A stretch of 64,000 nt of DNA from Klenkia soli (GCF_900103975.1 NZ_FNIR01000015.1:1-64000); one strand, 5' to 3'. Positions 40,300 to 49,642 are shown, counted from the stretch's first letter. The notes: generated by a model not told the origin, from the letters alone. Program-made: numbers and translations.

Positions 40300-41799
40300 G
40301 TGTTCGACTGGACGGAGGTGATCGGGGTGGGTGAGTACACGGCGCCGGCCACCCAGTCCGACACCTTCCCGGACACCGGCATGCTCAGCGCTGCCGCGGC
40401 GGCCTGGGCGGCGCTGGATGCCGAGGTCGCCGCGACCCGTGCGGCCGAGGAGCAGGCTGCGCCGAGGCGAGCGGAGACGGACCGGGCGGCTCGCACCGCG
40501 GAGCGGGAGGCTGCTCGTCAGCTGTCGATGACCCTCCCCGCCGACGTCGCCGCGGTGCTCGACGCCGCCCGGGGACTGGTCGATGCGCAGGTGCCCCTCG
40601 GTGCGCCGGCCGTCGTGGCACCGGCGCTGCTGGCCCGGGTGCGCGGGCTGGCGCAGCTGGCCAACGTCGTCGACACCGCCCTGGCCCACGCCGTGCGGGC
40701 CGCGGAGTGCGCGCAGGCGGCGGAGTTCGACGGGCACAAGACCATGCGGGCCTGGCTGCCCGGCCACCTGAACATCAGCCCGGCGACCGCGGCCCGGGTC
40801 GTGCGCGCGGGGCGCACCCTGGAGCAGTTGCCGCGCTGGGACGCCGCCGCGCGTGAGGGCCGGGTGACCCCCGACCAGACCGCCACCGTCGCCCGCGTCG
40901 CCACCCCCGCCCGACTCGCCACCGCCACCGAGTTGGGTGTCGACGTGCACGGCGAGGACGGCCTGGACGCCACCCTGCTGGGCTGTGCCACCGGGCAGAC
41001 CCCCGATGCGCTGCCGGCGATGGTCAAGCGGGCCCTGGACTGGATCGACCCCGACGGCCCCGAACCCGACCCCACCAAGCAGCGCGAGTTCCACCTCTCT
41101 CCCTCCCCGAACGGGGGCGGGACCTTCCACGGCCGGCTCGACGCCGTGGGGTTCGAGAAGGTCTCCACCGCCCTCACCGCACACCAGCAAGCCGGCCGGT
41201 GCGCCGCCGACGACCGCACCCACGCCCAGCAGATGGGCGACGCGTTCGTGCAGCTCGCCGACAACGCCCTCGCCGCAGCCACCACCCCGATGCTGCGCAA
41301 GAACCACGCCCACATCGCCGCCACCATCGCAGCCGAGGACCTCCTCGACACCGAGACCGTGGCCGGCGCCGCGCGCCTGGGCTCCGGGCAGCAGGTCTCC
41401 AACGACATCGCCCGCCAGATCACCTGCGACTCGATCATCACCCGCGTCCTCCTCGGCCCCGACGGCATGCCGCTGAACATCGGCCGCGCCCAACGCCTGG
41501 TCCCCGCCCACATCCGCCGCGCCGCCGAGGCCCGCGACGGCGGCTGCGTGTTCACCGGCTGCTCGGCACCGACCTGGTGGTGCGACGCCCACCACGTCGC
41601 CGAGTGGATCGCCGACCACGGCGACACATCGGTCGAGAACACCGCCCTGCTCTGCGAACGCCACCACACCCACGTCCACCACGGCTACTCGATCCGCTGG
41701 GACCCCGACGAACGACGATGGCGCACCCACCGCGAGAACGGCACCGAGATCATCACCGGCTACCCGCCTGACGGCTCCGACCGCAGCTCGACCACGTAG
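40300..41799 (+). CDS. DUF222/HNH endonuclease-like protein (13E12 family), intact
   Basis: 499 aa. An Ala/Glu/Arg-rich N-terminal helix leads to DUF222 (about residues 95-330; FDGHKTMRAWLPGHLNIS and AAREGRVTPDQTATVARV are typical). The C-terminal HNH domain carries CVFTGCSAPTWWCDAHHV, NTALLCERHHTHVH and the end of the finger, giving two Cys pairs and the catalytic His. Only distantly similar to the left-edge copy: the HNH flanks and linker differ, so they are not a recent duplication. The biological role of this family is unproven; a phage- or repeat-associated nuclease is suspected. GTG 40300 has a promoter at 40263. Confidence 0.9.
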   Translation: MFDWTEVIGVGEYTAPATQSDTFPDTGMLSAAAAAWAALDAEVAATRAAEEQAAPRRAETDRAARTAEREAARQLSMTLPADVAAVLDAARGLVDAQVPLGAPAVVAPALLARVRGLAQLANVVDTALAHAVRAAECAQAAEFDGHKTMRAWLPGHLNISPATAARVVRAGRTLEQLPRWDAAAREGRVTPDQTATVARVATPARLATATELGVDVHGEDGLDATLLGCATGQTPDALPAMVKRALDWIDPDGPEPDPTKQREFHLSPSPNGGGTFHGRLDAVGFEKVSTALTAHQQAGRCAADDRTHAQQMGDAFVQLADNALAAATTPMLRKNHAHIAATIAAEDLLDTETVAGAARLGSGQQVSNDIARQITCDSIITRVLLGPDGMPLNIGRAQRLVPAHIRRAAEARDGGCVFTGCSAPTWWCDAHHVAEWIADHGDTSVENTALLCERHHTHVHHGYSIRWDPDERRWRTHRENGTEIITGYPPDGSDRSSTT

Positions 41800-42010
41800 C
41801 AACCGCTCAGGACGTCGCGACTGTGCCCGACGGCCACTGCCCGGTGGGCTCGCACCCAGGGGCAGCAGCCGAGCCCCGGGCGGTCCAGGCCCACCGCGGC
41901 GAGGCTCCATCGCTGGCCCGAGGATCGACGTCCGACCCAGGACGCCGACAATGCGGTTGACGCGTCGCGCGGCGCTGGCGACCCTCGGGGACCGCCGACC
42001 CGAGGAGCCG

Positions 42011-42982
42011 ATGGTGACCCCCCGCTGGAGCCGACTGACCGACGCCGACACCCCGGCGTGGGCCGAGCTGACCGAGGTGCTCGCCCGGCACGACGGCACC
42101 GACGAGGTCTACGGGGCCGACGACCTCCGCGAGGAACTGCGGGAACACGGCTTCGACCCCGCGCAGGACTCGTGGGCCGTCCACGACGGCGACGCACTCG
42201 TGGCCTACGGACAGCTGCGCACCAGCACCGCGCCGACCGCGGAGGGCTGGGGGCGGGCGACCTTGGGGGGTGGTGTCCACCCACGCTGGCGCGGCCGCGG
42301 TGTCGGCACCGAGCTGCTCCGCAGGATGGAGACCCGTGCCCGCACCCTGCTCGCCGCACGCCACCCCGGGCGCACCCTGCAGCTGCGGGCCGACGGCGGC
42401 CCGGCGGGCAGCGACACCTCCGCCCTGCTGTCCCGGCACGGGTACCGGCCGGCGCGGTGGTTCGTCGACATGCAGCTCGACCTGCGCACCCAGACGCCCC
42501 CGCCGGTCGACGACCGCACCGAGGTGTTCACCCCCCACCTGGCCGAGGCCACCCGGCTGGCCCACAACGACGCCTTCGCCACGCACTGGGGCTCCACCGC
42601 CCAGAGCCCCGAGCAGTGGCGGGACTTCGTCGCCGCCCGCTCCACCCGCGCCGACGACTCCTTCGTCGTCCGCGACCACGACGGCACCGTGCTCGCCTAC
42701 GCGCTGACGGCCGAGTGGGTCGACCGCGAGCTCTACGTGAGCCTGGTCGGCACCCGGCAGGGCGCCAGGGGGCAGGGGCTGGCCCGCGCGGTGCTGACCT
42801 CCGTCGTGGGGGCCGCTGCGCGGTCGGGTCGCTACGACGTCGTCGACCTCGGCGTCGACTCGGAGAACCCCGGCGGGGCGCACCAGCTCTACACGTCCGT
42901 CGGTTTCGCGCCGGTCCGCACCACGGCCGTGTTCGCGAAGGTCGAGCCACCGCCGTCGCCGGTCAGCCCGCCCGACCGGTGA
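42011..42982 (+). CDS. Double-GNAT N-acetyltransferase
   Basis: 323 aa with two GNAT domains. The first has GVHPRWRGRGVGTELLRRM (acetyl-CoA loop RGxGxG); the second has VGTRQGARGQGLARAVL followed by DLGVDSENPGGAHQLYTSVG, the motif A/B pair of an active domain. Twin-GNAT proteins include mycothiol synthase MshD, but MshD-specific features are not evident; the substrate is open. ATG 42011 or GTG 42014 is favoured by GAGGAG at 42002-42007; in-frame codons reach back to 41951. The preceding 211 nt (41800-42010) show no other gene. Confidence 0.8.
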   Translation: MVTPRWSRLTDADTPAWAELTEVLARHDGTDEVYGADDLREELREHGFDPAQDSWAVHDGDALVAYGQLRTSTAPTAEGWGRATLGGGVHPRWRGRGVGTELLRRMETRARTLLAARHPGRTLQLRADGGPAGSDTSALLSRHGYRPARWFVDMQLDLRTQTPPPVDDRTEVFTPHLAEATRLAHNDAFATHWGSTAQSPEQWRDFVAARSTRADDSFVVRDHDGTVLAYALTAEWVDRELYVSLVGTRQGARGQGLARAVLTSVVGAAARSGRYDVVDLGVDSENPGGAHQLYTSVGFAPVRTTAVFAKVEPPPSPVSPPDR

Positions 42983-43011
42983 GCTGGTGCGGGCGGGCCG
43001 CCGCCCACGTC

Positions 43012-43031
43012 GGTCCGGGCGCAGGCGGACC
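43012..43031. terminator. Hairpin between convergent GNAT and glycosyltransferase genes
   Basis: GGTCCG-GGCGCAGG-CGGACC, 6-bp perfect stem in the 62-nt gap. Likely serves both genes. Confidence 0.5.
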
Positions 43032-43044
43032 GGACGACAGGACG

Positions 43045-44379
43045 TCAGAGGCGGGGCAACCAGTGCCCCAGGTCGGGGTGCTCGCCCAGCGGCTCGGCGG
43101 GGACCTCGACCGCCGCCTCCCCGAACACGGTCGACATGTCGACACCCCACCGCGCGCAGCGACGCAGGGCACGGGTCGCCGCCACCTCCACCGGCACCCC
43201 GCCGACGGACCCGGTCACCCGGCCGACGCCGCCGGGCCGCACCCGCTCGACCAGGCCCGCCAGGCCGCCGCGGGTCCACAGCACTGGTCCCGAGAGCGTC
43301 ACCTGCGTGCGGCAGCGGGCCAGCACCGCCGCGGCCGGCTCGCCGACGTGCACGCGGGGGTCGCCGTCCAGCAGGTCCGGGTCGACGCCCCAGACCTGCA
43401 GGTCCACCCCGGCCGCGAGGAGCGACCGGACGCCGAGCACCGTCGCGTCGTCGTCGGCACCCGGGGCCATCCGGACGACGACGTCGGGGTACCGCCACCA
43501 GCCGCCGACGCCGCGGGCCGCCGGGTCGGGCAGCAGCCGGGCCAACGCGCGGGTCTCGGCGTTCTTCTCCCGCCGGGCGGCCACCGGGTGGTCGCCGCGC
43601 AGCCCCCAGTCCGGGCCGTCATGCCAGGCGACCGCCCGCTCGCGGTGGGCCAGCACCGCTCCGGCGGTGAACAACCGGTGCGCCAGCTCCCAGTCCTCGC
43701 CGCCGTAGCCGCCGAAGGTCTCGTCGAACCCGCCGACCTCGTCGAACAGCGCCCGCGTCGTCCCCATCACCGCGCTGATCACGAACCGGTACGAGCGGTC
43801 GTCGGCCTCGAGCAGCGAACCCGCGTCGCGCAGCCACGCCGGCTCGGTGAGCTCCTCGGGCGCCGGGCCACCGGCGAACCAGTCACGCAGCCGGTCCGGG
43901 GTCCAACCGGTCAGGTCGGCGTGCCGGCGGCGGCCGGTGACCAGCGCGTCGGGCAGCAGCGCGGGCAGCGCGGACAGCTCCTCGACGTAGGTGGGCTCGG
44001 GCACGGTGTCGCCGTCGACGAACAGCAGGACGTCGCCGTCCGCGGCCCGGGCACCCAGGTTGCGCGCCGCGGCGGCGCGGAACCCCCGGTCCTCCTGCCG
44101 GACGACGACCACCCCGGCCGGCACCCGCGGGGGCTCCGGCGACCCGTCGTCGGCCACCACCACCTGCAGCCGGGTGGCCGGGTGCGTCTGCAGCGCCAGG
44201 CCGGCCAGCACCAGGTCCAGCTGGGCCTGCGCGCGGTAGTACGGCACCACCACGCTGACCGTGGGCGGCACGGCGGGCCGGGCGTCGGCGAGGGCCGACC
44301 AGTCGTTGCCGCGGACGAACCGACGTCCGGGCTCGCCGAGTGGCGTCCCAGGGTTCTCCAGCGGCCCGTCGGGAACCAT
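43045..44379 (-). CDS. Family 2 glycosyltransferase, last gene of six-gene operon
   Basis: 444 aa. GT-A domain: VSVVVPYYRAQAQLDLVLAG, VVADDGS (nucleotide site), FRAAAARNLGARAADGDVLL and DxD in FVDGDTVPEP. GGFDETFGGYGGEDWELAHR holds the ED catalytic pair of GT2 (glycosyltransferase/galactosyltransferase C-terminal type). The last 150 residues form an extra domain without a clear match. ATG 44379 overlaps the preceding stop (TGATG). Probably cytosolic, acting on a lipid- or carrier-linked glycan made with the other five enzymes. Confidence 0.83.
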   Translation of the reverse strand: MVPDGPLENPGTPLGEPGRRFVRGNDWSALADARPAVPPTVSVVVPYYRAQAQLDLVLAGLALQTHPATRLQVVVADDGSPEPPRVPAGVVVVRQEDRGFRAAAARNLGARAADGDVLLFVDGDTVPEPTYVEELSALPALLPDALVTGRRRHADLTGWTPDRLRDWFAGGPAPEELTEPAWLRDAGSLLEADDRSYRFVISAVMGTTRALFDEVGGFDETFGGYGGEDWELAHRLFTAGAVLAHRERAVAWHDGPDWGLRGDHPVAARREKNAETRALARLLPDPAARGVGGWWRYPDVVVRMAPGADDDATVLGVRSLLAAGVDLQVWGVDPDLLDGDPRVHVGEPAAAVLARCRTQVTLSGPVLWTRGGLAGLVERVRPGGVGRVTGSVGGVPVEVAATRALRRCARWGVDMSTVFGEAAVEVPAEPLGEHPDLGHWLPRL

Positions 44380-45287
44380 CAGGCGCCACTCGGCGGGGAG
44401 ACGGCGCGCCAGACGGCGCGGTAGGCGGCCACCGTGTCCGGCATCGACGGGCCGACCGGTGTGCCCGGGGGCAGCCAGGTGAGCGACGGTTCGGCGACGG
44501 CCCGGGCCAACGCCTCGGCCAGGTCGTCGTAGAGCCAGAGCGCACCGGGGCAGCGTTCGGCGACCTCGCGGGTGTAGCCGACGTCGGGCACCAGCGGACG
44601 GCGACCGGCGGCCAGCCACGAGCCGATGGACCCCGACGCCGAGACGTGCCGGTGCGGCGCCAGCGGCACCGACGCCGCCCGCAGCCGCGCCGGCAGCTCG
44701 TCGTCGGGGACGTACCCGGTGACGGTCAACGGGCCGAGCTGCGCCAGCTCGGACACCAGGTCGTCGTGGCCGTCGGAGGGCGTGCCCAGCGCGGTCAGCC
44801 CGACCCCCGGGGGCAGCGCGCGCAACGCCTCGTCGTGGCCCTTGCCGGGGTAGAGGAAGCCCAGCACCACGACCTGCCCGTCCGGCGGCGGCACCGGGCC
44901 CGGGGGCAGCTCGTGCACCGGCAGCGGCACCACGGCCGGGACCACCGCGGAGAAGGCCTGCAACCGGGCCGCCTCGTGGTGGCTGTTCACCACGACCGCG
45001 GCCGCGGCGTCGACCACGGCCGCGTAGGCCGCGGCCCGGCGACGCTGCAGCACCGACCCGTCGTCGGGCGGGACGTCGTGCAGGGTCACCACGACCGGCC
45101 GGCCCAGCTCGGCGACCCGGGCGGTGAACGCCGCGGCCGACTCCTCGGCGGTGCGGCCGAACAGCCGGTCGGTGTAGTGCACCTGCACCAGCTGCCCGCC
45201 CGTGGACCCGTCGGCCTCGGCCAGCTCGCGGGCGTACCGGGCGACGCCGTGCTCGGGCGGTCCGACCAGCAGGTGCTCGACGCTCAC
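44379..45287 (-). CDS. Glycosyltransferase, GT4/GT-B-like (operon gene 5)
   Basis: 302 aa, short for GT-B. N-terminal GPPEHGVARYARELAE resembles the GxGxARY acceptor-side loop of GT4 enzymes; VVVTLHDVPPDD and VVVNSHHEAARLQ mark the interdomain region; VLGFLYPGKGHDEALRAL matches the GxxxxxKG donor loop, and SASGSIGSWLAAGRRPLVPD the EX7E-like C-terminal site, without the second Glu. GTG start with GTGA overlap to the gene upstream. Donor and acceptor unknown. Confidence 0.75.
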   Translation of the reverse strand: MSVEHLLVGPPEHGVARYARELAEADGSTGGQLVQVHYTDRLFGRTAEESAAAFTARVAELGRPVVVTLHDVPPDDGSVLQRRRAAAYAAVVDAAAAVVVNSHHEAARLQAFSAVVPAVVPLPVHELPPGPVPPPDGQVVVLGFLYPGKGHDEALRALPPGVGLTALGTPSDGHDDLVSELAQLGPLTVTGYVPDDELPARLRAASVPLAPHRHVSASGSIGSWLAAGRRPLVPDVGYTREVAERCPGALWLYDDLAEALARAVAEPSLTWLPPGTPVGPSMPDTVAAYRAVWRAVSPPSGA

Positions 45288-46300
45288 GCGCCCGCGCGGT
45301 CGGCGGCGACCCGGCCGTAGACGTGGTCGTGCACGCGGCGCAGCTGCGTGCGCTGCTCGGCCCGCCAGGCCGGGTCGGCCTTCGCCGGCCACGGACGGGT
45401 GACCGCGACGAGGACCGCCGAGGTGAGCGAGCCGGTGTCCAGCCCGCGCACCTCGTCGTTGCCGTAGAGGACGACGTCGTCCCACTGGTCGGCGTAGTGC
45501 CCGCAGGTCGGCGCCACCACCCGGGTGCCGACGTCCCGGCAGACCTCCAGCCAGCCCGAGTGGGTGCCGAACCGGTGCGGGAGCACCGACACGGCCAGGG
45601 TCTGCAGGTAGGTGGTCAGCTCGTCGTCGGTGAACCGGGGGTGCACGACCAGCTCGTACTCCCCCGCGTCGGCGCCCTTCACCAGACCGGGCGCCCGGAG
45701 CTCGAGGTCGACGTCGTCGTGCACGTCCACCCGCAGCCGGCCGCCGGCCGAGACGGCACCCGACGCGGCCGCCCGGACGACGTCCAGCGGGTCGAGCAGG
45801 TTCGGGCGCAGCGACTTCAGGTGCACGCCGACCAGCCGCGGCTCGCGACCGACGTCGGGGAGGGGGGTCACCAGGCCGGGGTGGGCGGCCACGATGCAGG
45901 AGCGGGAGAACCGCTCGGCGATCTCGTCGGCGGCGCCCTCGGTCAGCGTGAGCACCACCTCGGCCGCGCCCAGCAGGGCCGCCAGGTGCCGGTCGTGCCG
46001 CTCGCGGGTGGAGTGGTGCGGGTTGCGCAGGTCGTGGACGGTGACCACCAGCGCGACGTGGCTGCGGCGGACGGCCTCGGTCCAGGCCAGCATCTCGTCG
46101 GGGGTGAGCCCGTCGAAGCCGAAGTGCACGTGGACGATGTCGACCTCGTCGGCGTGCGCGGTCAGGTAGGCGGGGTCCAGCCAGGGGCTGGGCGCCCACG
46201 GGTCGTCCTCGGGCGGCGGCGGACCGACCCGCACGACCGACCGCGGCAGGACGGCGTCCAGGTAGGGGTGGGCGTAGGGGACGGTGGCGACCCGGATCAC
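45284..46300 (-). CDS. Glycosyltransferase, GT4-like (operon gene 4)
   Basis: 338 aa. VDIVHVHFGFDGLTPDEML and VVTVHDLRNPHHSTRERHD are typical GT4 acceptor-half motifs. The C-terminal half is divergent: LPHRFGTHSGWLEVCRDVG replaces the usual E(x7)E loop, and VVAPTCGHYADQ follows. So catalysis is probable but less certain. GTG overlaps the upstream stop (GTGA, 46297-46300). Confidence 0.7.
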   Translation of the reverse strand: MIRVATVPYAHPYLDAVLPRSVVRVGPPPPEDDPWAPSPWLDPAYLTAHADEVDIVHVHFGFDGLTPDEMLAWTEAVRRSHVALVVTVHDLRNPHHSTRERHDRHLAALLGAAEVVLTLTEGAADEIAERFSRSCIVAAHPGLVTPLPDVGREPRLVGVHLKSLRPNLLDPLDVVRAAASGAVSAGGRLRVDVHDDVDLELRAPGLVKGADAGEYELVVHPRFTDDELTTYLQTLAVSVLPHRFGTHSGWLEVCRDVGTRVVAPTCGHYADQWDDVVLYGNDEVRGLDTGSLTSAVLVAVTRPWPAKADPAWRAEQRTQLRRVHDHVYGRVAADRAGA

Positions 46301-47088
46301 GCGGCCACCCACCCGTCGGCCGTGCGCCGGACCAGGCCGCGCTCGGCGAAGGCGTCCAGCCAGCCCTGCATGGGCCACCAGCCCCAGCGGTCGGCGAAGA
46401 CCCGCCCGTTGACCAGCACGTCGTCCAGGTGCTCGACCGGGGGGCGGGAGACCGGGTGGTGCTGGTGGAAGGCCGCGGCCCCGCCCACCCAGCGCAGCGG
46501 GACGCCGGCGGCGTGCGCGGTCTCGGCGAAGTCGGTGTCCTCGCCGCCGTAGCCGGCGTAGGCCTCGCAGAACCCGCCCAGCCGGGTCCAGGTGGCCGCG
46601 GTCAGCGCGAACGACAGCGACCAGAACAGCCGGTGGTCCTCGGCCACGAGGACCTCGCCGTCGGCGGGCACGGGGCGCGCGGGGTGCGGGTCGGCGAGGG
46701 TGTGCAGGGTCGCCAGGTCGTAGCCGTCGGCCTGCGGCAGGTAGCTCACGGGGCCCGAGTCCACCACGTCGTCCTGGGCGGTGCCTGCGTAGCGGGCCAC
46801 CAGCTCCGGCCCGGGGATGCAGTCGACGTCCAGGAACACCAGCAGCTGCGCGCCGGCCGCCAGCGCGGCCGCCGCGCCGGCGTTGCGGGCCGCGGCCAGC
46901 GGCAGCCGGGGACCGCCGGGGACGTCGAGCACCCGGGCGCGGGCACCGACGACACCGCGCACGGCGGGGTCGCCCATCGCCACGACCACGTGGTCGTCGG
47001 GAGCCTGCGTCTGCCGGGCCAGACCGGCAAGCTGCCGGGTGAGGTGGTCGTGCCGGCCGTGCACGACGGTGACGACCGCCGTCCTCAC
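46297..47088 (-). CDS. Family 2 glycosyltransferase (operon gene 3)
   Basis: 263 aa GT-A. VVTVVHGRHDHLTRQLAGLA, LAAARNAGAAAALAAG, and DxD-like FLDVDCIPGPELVARY are clear; GGFCEAYAGYGGEDTDFAE holds the conserved GGxDE-type and ED motifs, as in the operon's other GT2 gene. Hydrophilic, so cytosolic or peripheral. GTGA overlaps on both sides mean tight coupling with its neighbours. Confidence 0.83.
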   Translation of the reverse strand: MRTAVVTVVHGRHDHLTRQLAGLARQTQAPDDHVVVAMGDPAVRGVVGARARVLDVPGGPRLPLAAARNAGAAAALAAGAQLLVFLDVDCIPGPELVARYAGTAQDDVVDSGPVSYLPQADGYDLATLHTLADPHPARPVPADGEVLVAEDHRLFWSLSFALTAATWTRLGGFCEAYAGYGGEDTDFAETAHAAGVPLRWVGGAAAFHQHHPVSRPPVEHLDDVLVNGRVFADRWGWWPMQGWLDAFAERGLVRRTADGWVAA

Positions 47089-48056
47089 GTGCGGGCCACC
47101 GCGGCGATCTCGCGGGCCGCCCGCACCGCGGCGTCGCCGGGCGACCAGCGCGACCAGCCCTCGCCGCCCAGGGCCCGGGCCTGCTCGAGCAGCCGCGGCC
47201 AGGCCGAGGCGTCGGGCCAGCGGGGCAGGCCGACCGCGATGCCCGAGCGGTGCAGGGCGTCGGTGCTGCGGTGCTGCTCGCGGAACGGGCGCTCCTGCGC
47301 CACCACCACGGCCGGACGGCGGGCGGCGGCCACCTCGGCCAGCGCGTTCTGCCCGGCGTGGGTGACCACGACGTCGGCGGCCGACAGCACGGGCCACGGG
47401 TCGTCGGACCACTCCCCCGGCCCGCCGAGCACCGTCCAGGTCAGCCCGGGGGTGACGGCGCGCAGCGCGGCGACGTCGGCCTCGGTCACGACGTTGCCGC
47501 CGCTGCCGGCCAGCAGCACGGCGGTGCCGGGTGCGGGCTCGGCCGGGGTGCGGCCGTCGAACCGGGACACCGCGCCGACGTGCACCACCCGGTCGCCCAG
47601 GCGGGCCAGCCAGGGCGGGTCCAGGACGTCCTGCGGCCAGAAGGCGAGCACGCGGTCGGCGACGGTGTAGCCGGTGGTGTGCGGGGCGTCGGTGCGGTCG
47701 CCGGGCATCGCGGTGACCACCACCGGCACGCCCATCAGCCGGAGGAAGACGCTGACCTCGACCGACACGTCGACCACGACCGCCGCGGGCCGGGCCTCGT
47801 CGACCCACGCGGCGAGCCTGGCCATGCGCTCGCGCATGCCGTCGTGCCCGCGGGGCGCCCAGTGCAGCGCGCCACCCGCGGTGACCTCCTCGACGGGGTG
47901 CCCCGCGTCGTCGGCCAGCGGCACCCAGCCGGCGAACGGTGCGCCGGGGTCGGGCAGCGAGGACAGGCCGGTGACCGGGACGTCGAGCTGCACCGCCACG
48001 GCCGCCGCGCGGTGCAGGTGCCCGCGACCCTGGTGGTGCACGTACCAGCCGATCAC
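47085..48056 (-). CDS. Glycosyltransferase, GT28/MurG-like (operon gene 2)
   Basis: 323 aa GT-B. N-terminal GWYVHHQGRGHLHRAAAVA matches the GxGHxxR/HxxA start of MurG/GT28-type enzymes (GGTGGH in MurG). The C-terminal half has VLLAGSGGNVVTEADV (GSxG donor loop) and VVVTHAGQNALAEVAAARRP, the H-AGQNA-E motif of UDP-sugar binding in GT28. Donor probably UDP- or dTDP-sugar; acceptor unknown. Starts at GTG 48056, 10 nt after the upstream gene. Confidence 0.78.
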   Translation of the reverse strand: MIGWYVHHQGRGHLHRAAAVAVQLDVPVTGLSSLPDPGAPFAGWVPLADDAGHPVEEVTAGGALHWAPRGHDGMRERMARLAAWVDEARPAAVVVDVSVEVSVFLRLMGVPVVVTAMPGDRTDAPHTTGYTVADRVLAFWPQDVLDPPWLARLGDRVVHVGAVSRFDGRTPAEPAPGTAVLLAGSGGNVVTEADVAALRAVTPGLTWTVLGGPGEWSDDPWPVLSAADVVVTHAGQNALAEVAAARRPAVVVAQERPFREQHRSTDALHRSGIAVGLPRWPDASAWPRLLEQARALGGEGWSRWSPGDAAVRAAREIAAVART

Positions 48057-48066
48057 CGGGCCTCCC

Positions 48067-49281
48067 TCACGCAGTAGCCACAGCCGGCGCCGCGAGCGCG
48101 TCGTAGAGCTGCTCGTAGCGGTCGACCATCGTCTCCACCGAGCAGTGTGCCCTCGCCCGGTCGCGGGCCGCAGCGCGCGACAGCTGCTCGGCCTGCGGGA
48201 TGGCCTCGGCCAGCGCGCCGACGTCGCCGGCGGGCACCAGCCGTCCGCAGGCGGGCGTCACGATCTCGGGGATGCCGCCGCGGGCGAAGGCCACCACCGG
48301 CGTGCCGCAGGCCAGCGCCTCGGCGACGACGAGGCCGTAGGGCTCGTCCCAGCAGGGGGTCACCAGGGCCACCGACGCCCGGCCGACGGCCCGCGCGAGG
48401 TCCGGGTGGTCGAGGTGGCCCAGGTGCGTGACGCCGCGGCCCAGGAACGGGGCGATGGTGCGGTCGAAGTAGCCCTGGTCGACGACCGGGCCGGCGATCT
48501 GCAGCTCGCGGCCGGCGGCCAGCGCCGCCTGCACGGCCAGGTGGGTGCCCTTCTCGGGCACGATCCGCCCCGACCAGATGAGCGGGCCGCCGCCGGGCCC
48601 GGCCACCCAGCGGTCCAGGTCGACGCCGTTGGGCACCACGCCGACCTGCCGCCGGACGCCGGCCGCCGTGCGCCAGGTGGCCGCCGTGTGCTCGCTGACC
48701 GCGACCAGGTGCGCGGGGGTGGGCCCGGCGGTCTGCAGCGCGGACTCCAGCCACGGGGTCGGCGGGCAGTGCAGCGTCGAGACCATCGGCACGCGCAGGG
48801 CGGGTGCCATGGCCAGCGGCAGGTAGTGCAGCGCGTGGTTGTGCACCAGGTCGAAGTCGTGGGCCCGGGGCCCGGTCAGCTCGACCATGAGCGACAGGTA
48901 GGCGTGGTGGTCCTCGAGGAACACCTCGGGCGCCATGCTCACGTCGGCCCGGGCAGCCGGGCTCATCTCGAGCCGGCGCACCGCGAGCGGTTCGACGGGG
49001 AGGCCGGGGTCGGAGCCGGGGCCGGCGAAGAGGGTGACCTCGTGGCCGCGGGCGACCAGCGAGCGGGTGAGCTGCCAGACGTGCGACTCGAGCCCCCCGG
49101 CGAAGGGCTCGGCGATCGGGTAGCGGCTGGACGCGATGAGGGCGATCCGCAGGCGTCGTCCGGCATCGAGCTCGGCCCGCTCGGGCGGGGCGGAGGGGAC
49201 GGCGTGCAGCCGCCCGCGGCGGGGGGACGGCACACCGTGGGTACCCGGGGTGCGACTGGGCGTAAGGGTGTTCTCGGGCAC
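48067..49281 (-). CDS. Family 4 glycosyltransferase, first gene of six-gene operon
   Basis: 404 aa GT-B. FAGGLESHVWQLTRSLVARG is the GT4 acceptor loop (GGxE), FDLVHNHALHYLP and VPMVSTLHCPP follow; the C-terminal half has LIWSGRIVPEKGTHLAVQAA (donor loop with the conserved K) and EPYGLVVAEALACGTPVVAF, the canonical E-x7-E. Donor likely GDP- or UDP-sugar. GTG 49281; AGGAGG lies 12 nt upstream, a little far. About 45 residues precede the fold. It is the first of six genes running to 43045 without internal promoters that I can see. Confidence 0.85.
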   Translation of the reverse strand: MPENTLTPSRTPGTHGVPSPRRGRLHAVPSAPPERAELDAGRRLRIALIASSRYPIAEPFAGGLESHVWQLTRSLVARGHEVTLFAGPGSDPGLPVEPLAVRRLEMSPAARADVSMAPEVFLEDHHAYLSLMVELTGPRAHDFDLVHNHALHYLPLAMAPALRVPMVSTLHCPPTPWLESALQTAGPTPAHLVAVSEHTAATWRTAAGVRRQVGVVPNGVDLDRWVAGPGGGPLIWSGRIVPEKGTHLAVQAALAAGRELQIAGPVVDQGYFDRTIAPFLGRGVTHLGHLDHPDLARAVGRASVALVTPCWDEPYGLVVAEALACGTPVVAFARGGIPEIVTPACGRLVPAGDVGALAEAIPQAEQLSRAAARDRARAHCSVETMVDRYEQLYDALAAPAVATA

Positions 49282-49642
49282 GGGCGAGCGGCACCTCCTG
49301 AGCGCGGGGCACCCCGGGCCGTGGGGCCTGGCGGGGTGGGGACAGTGGCCCCCGCCCCGCTTCATGAGGCGACGCACCGGTCGCCACGGCCTCCAGCCGG
49401 CGCCCGGGCCGCGTCGGGCCGAACTGCTCACGATCTTCACAGACCCCCCGCCCCCCCGCACCTCGACCGGGCCCCCCGTGGGCGAGGTCACCCCCCGTCC
49501 GCCCCTGCGTAACCGCCGTTTCCACCCGGGAGGCTTCACCGGACCGGGTGATCGGGCGGGCCGGACACCGGGTGCGTTGGATACCGTCCCGAGGGGCACA
49601 GCTCGGGGCGGAACTGCCTCGTTCCGGCGACGAGGAGGACAC
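49282..49642. promoter_or_regulatory. 361-bp divergent intergenic region
   Basis: Separates the GT operon (leftward) from the exported membrane protein (rightward). TACCGT at 49582-49587 is a plausible -10 for the rightward gene, giving a leader of about 50 nt; GAGGAGG sits just before its GTG. I find no convincing -10 for the GT operon and no gene. Rich in C/G runs (for example 49447-49456). Confidence 0.45.
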
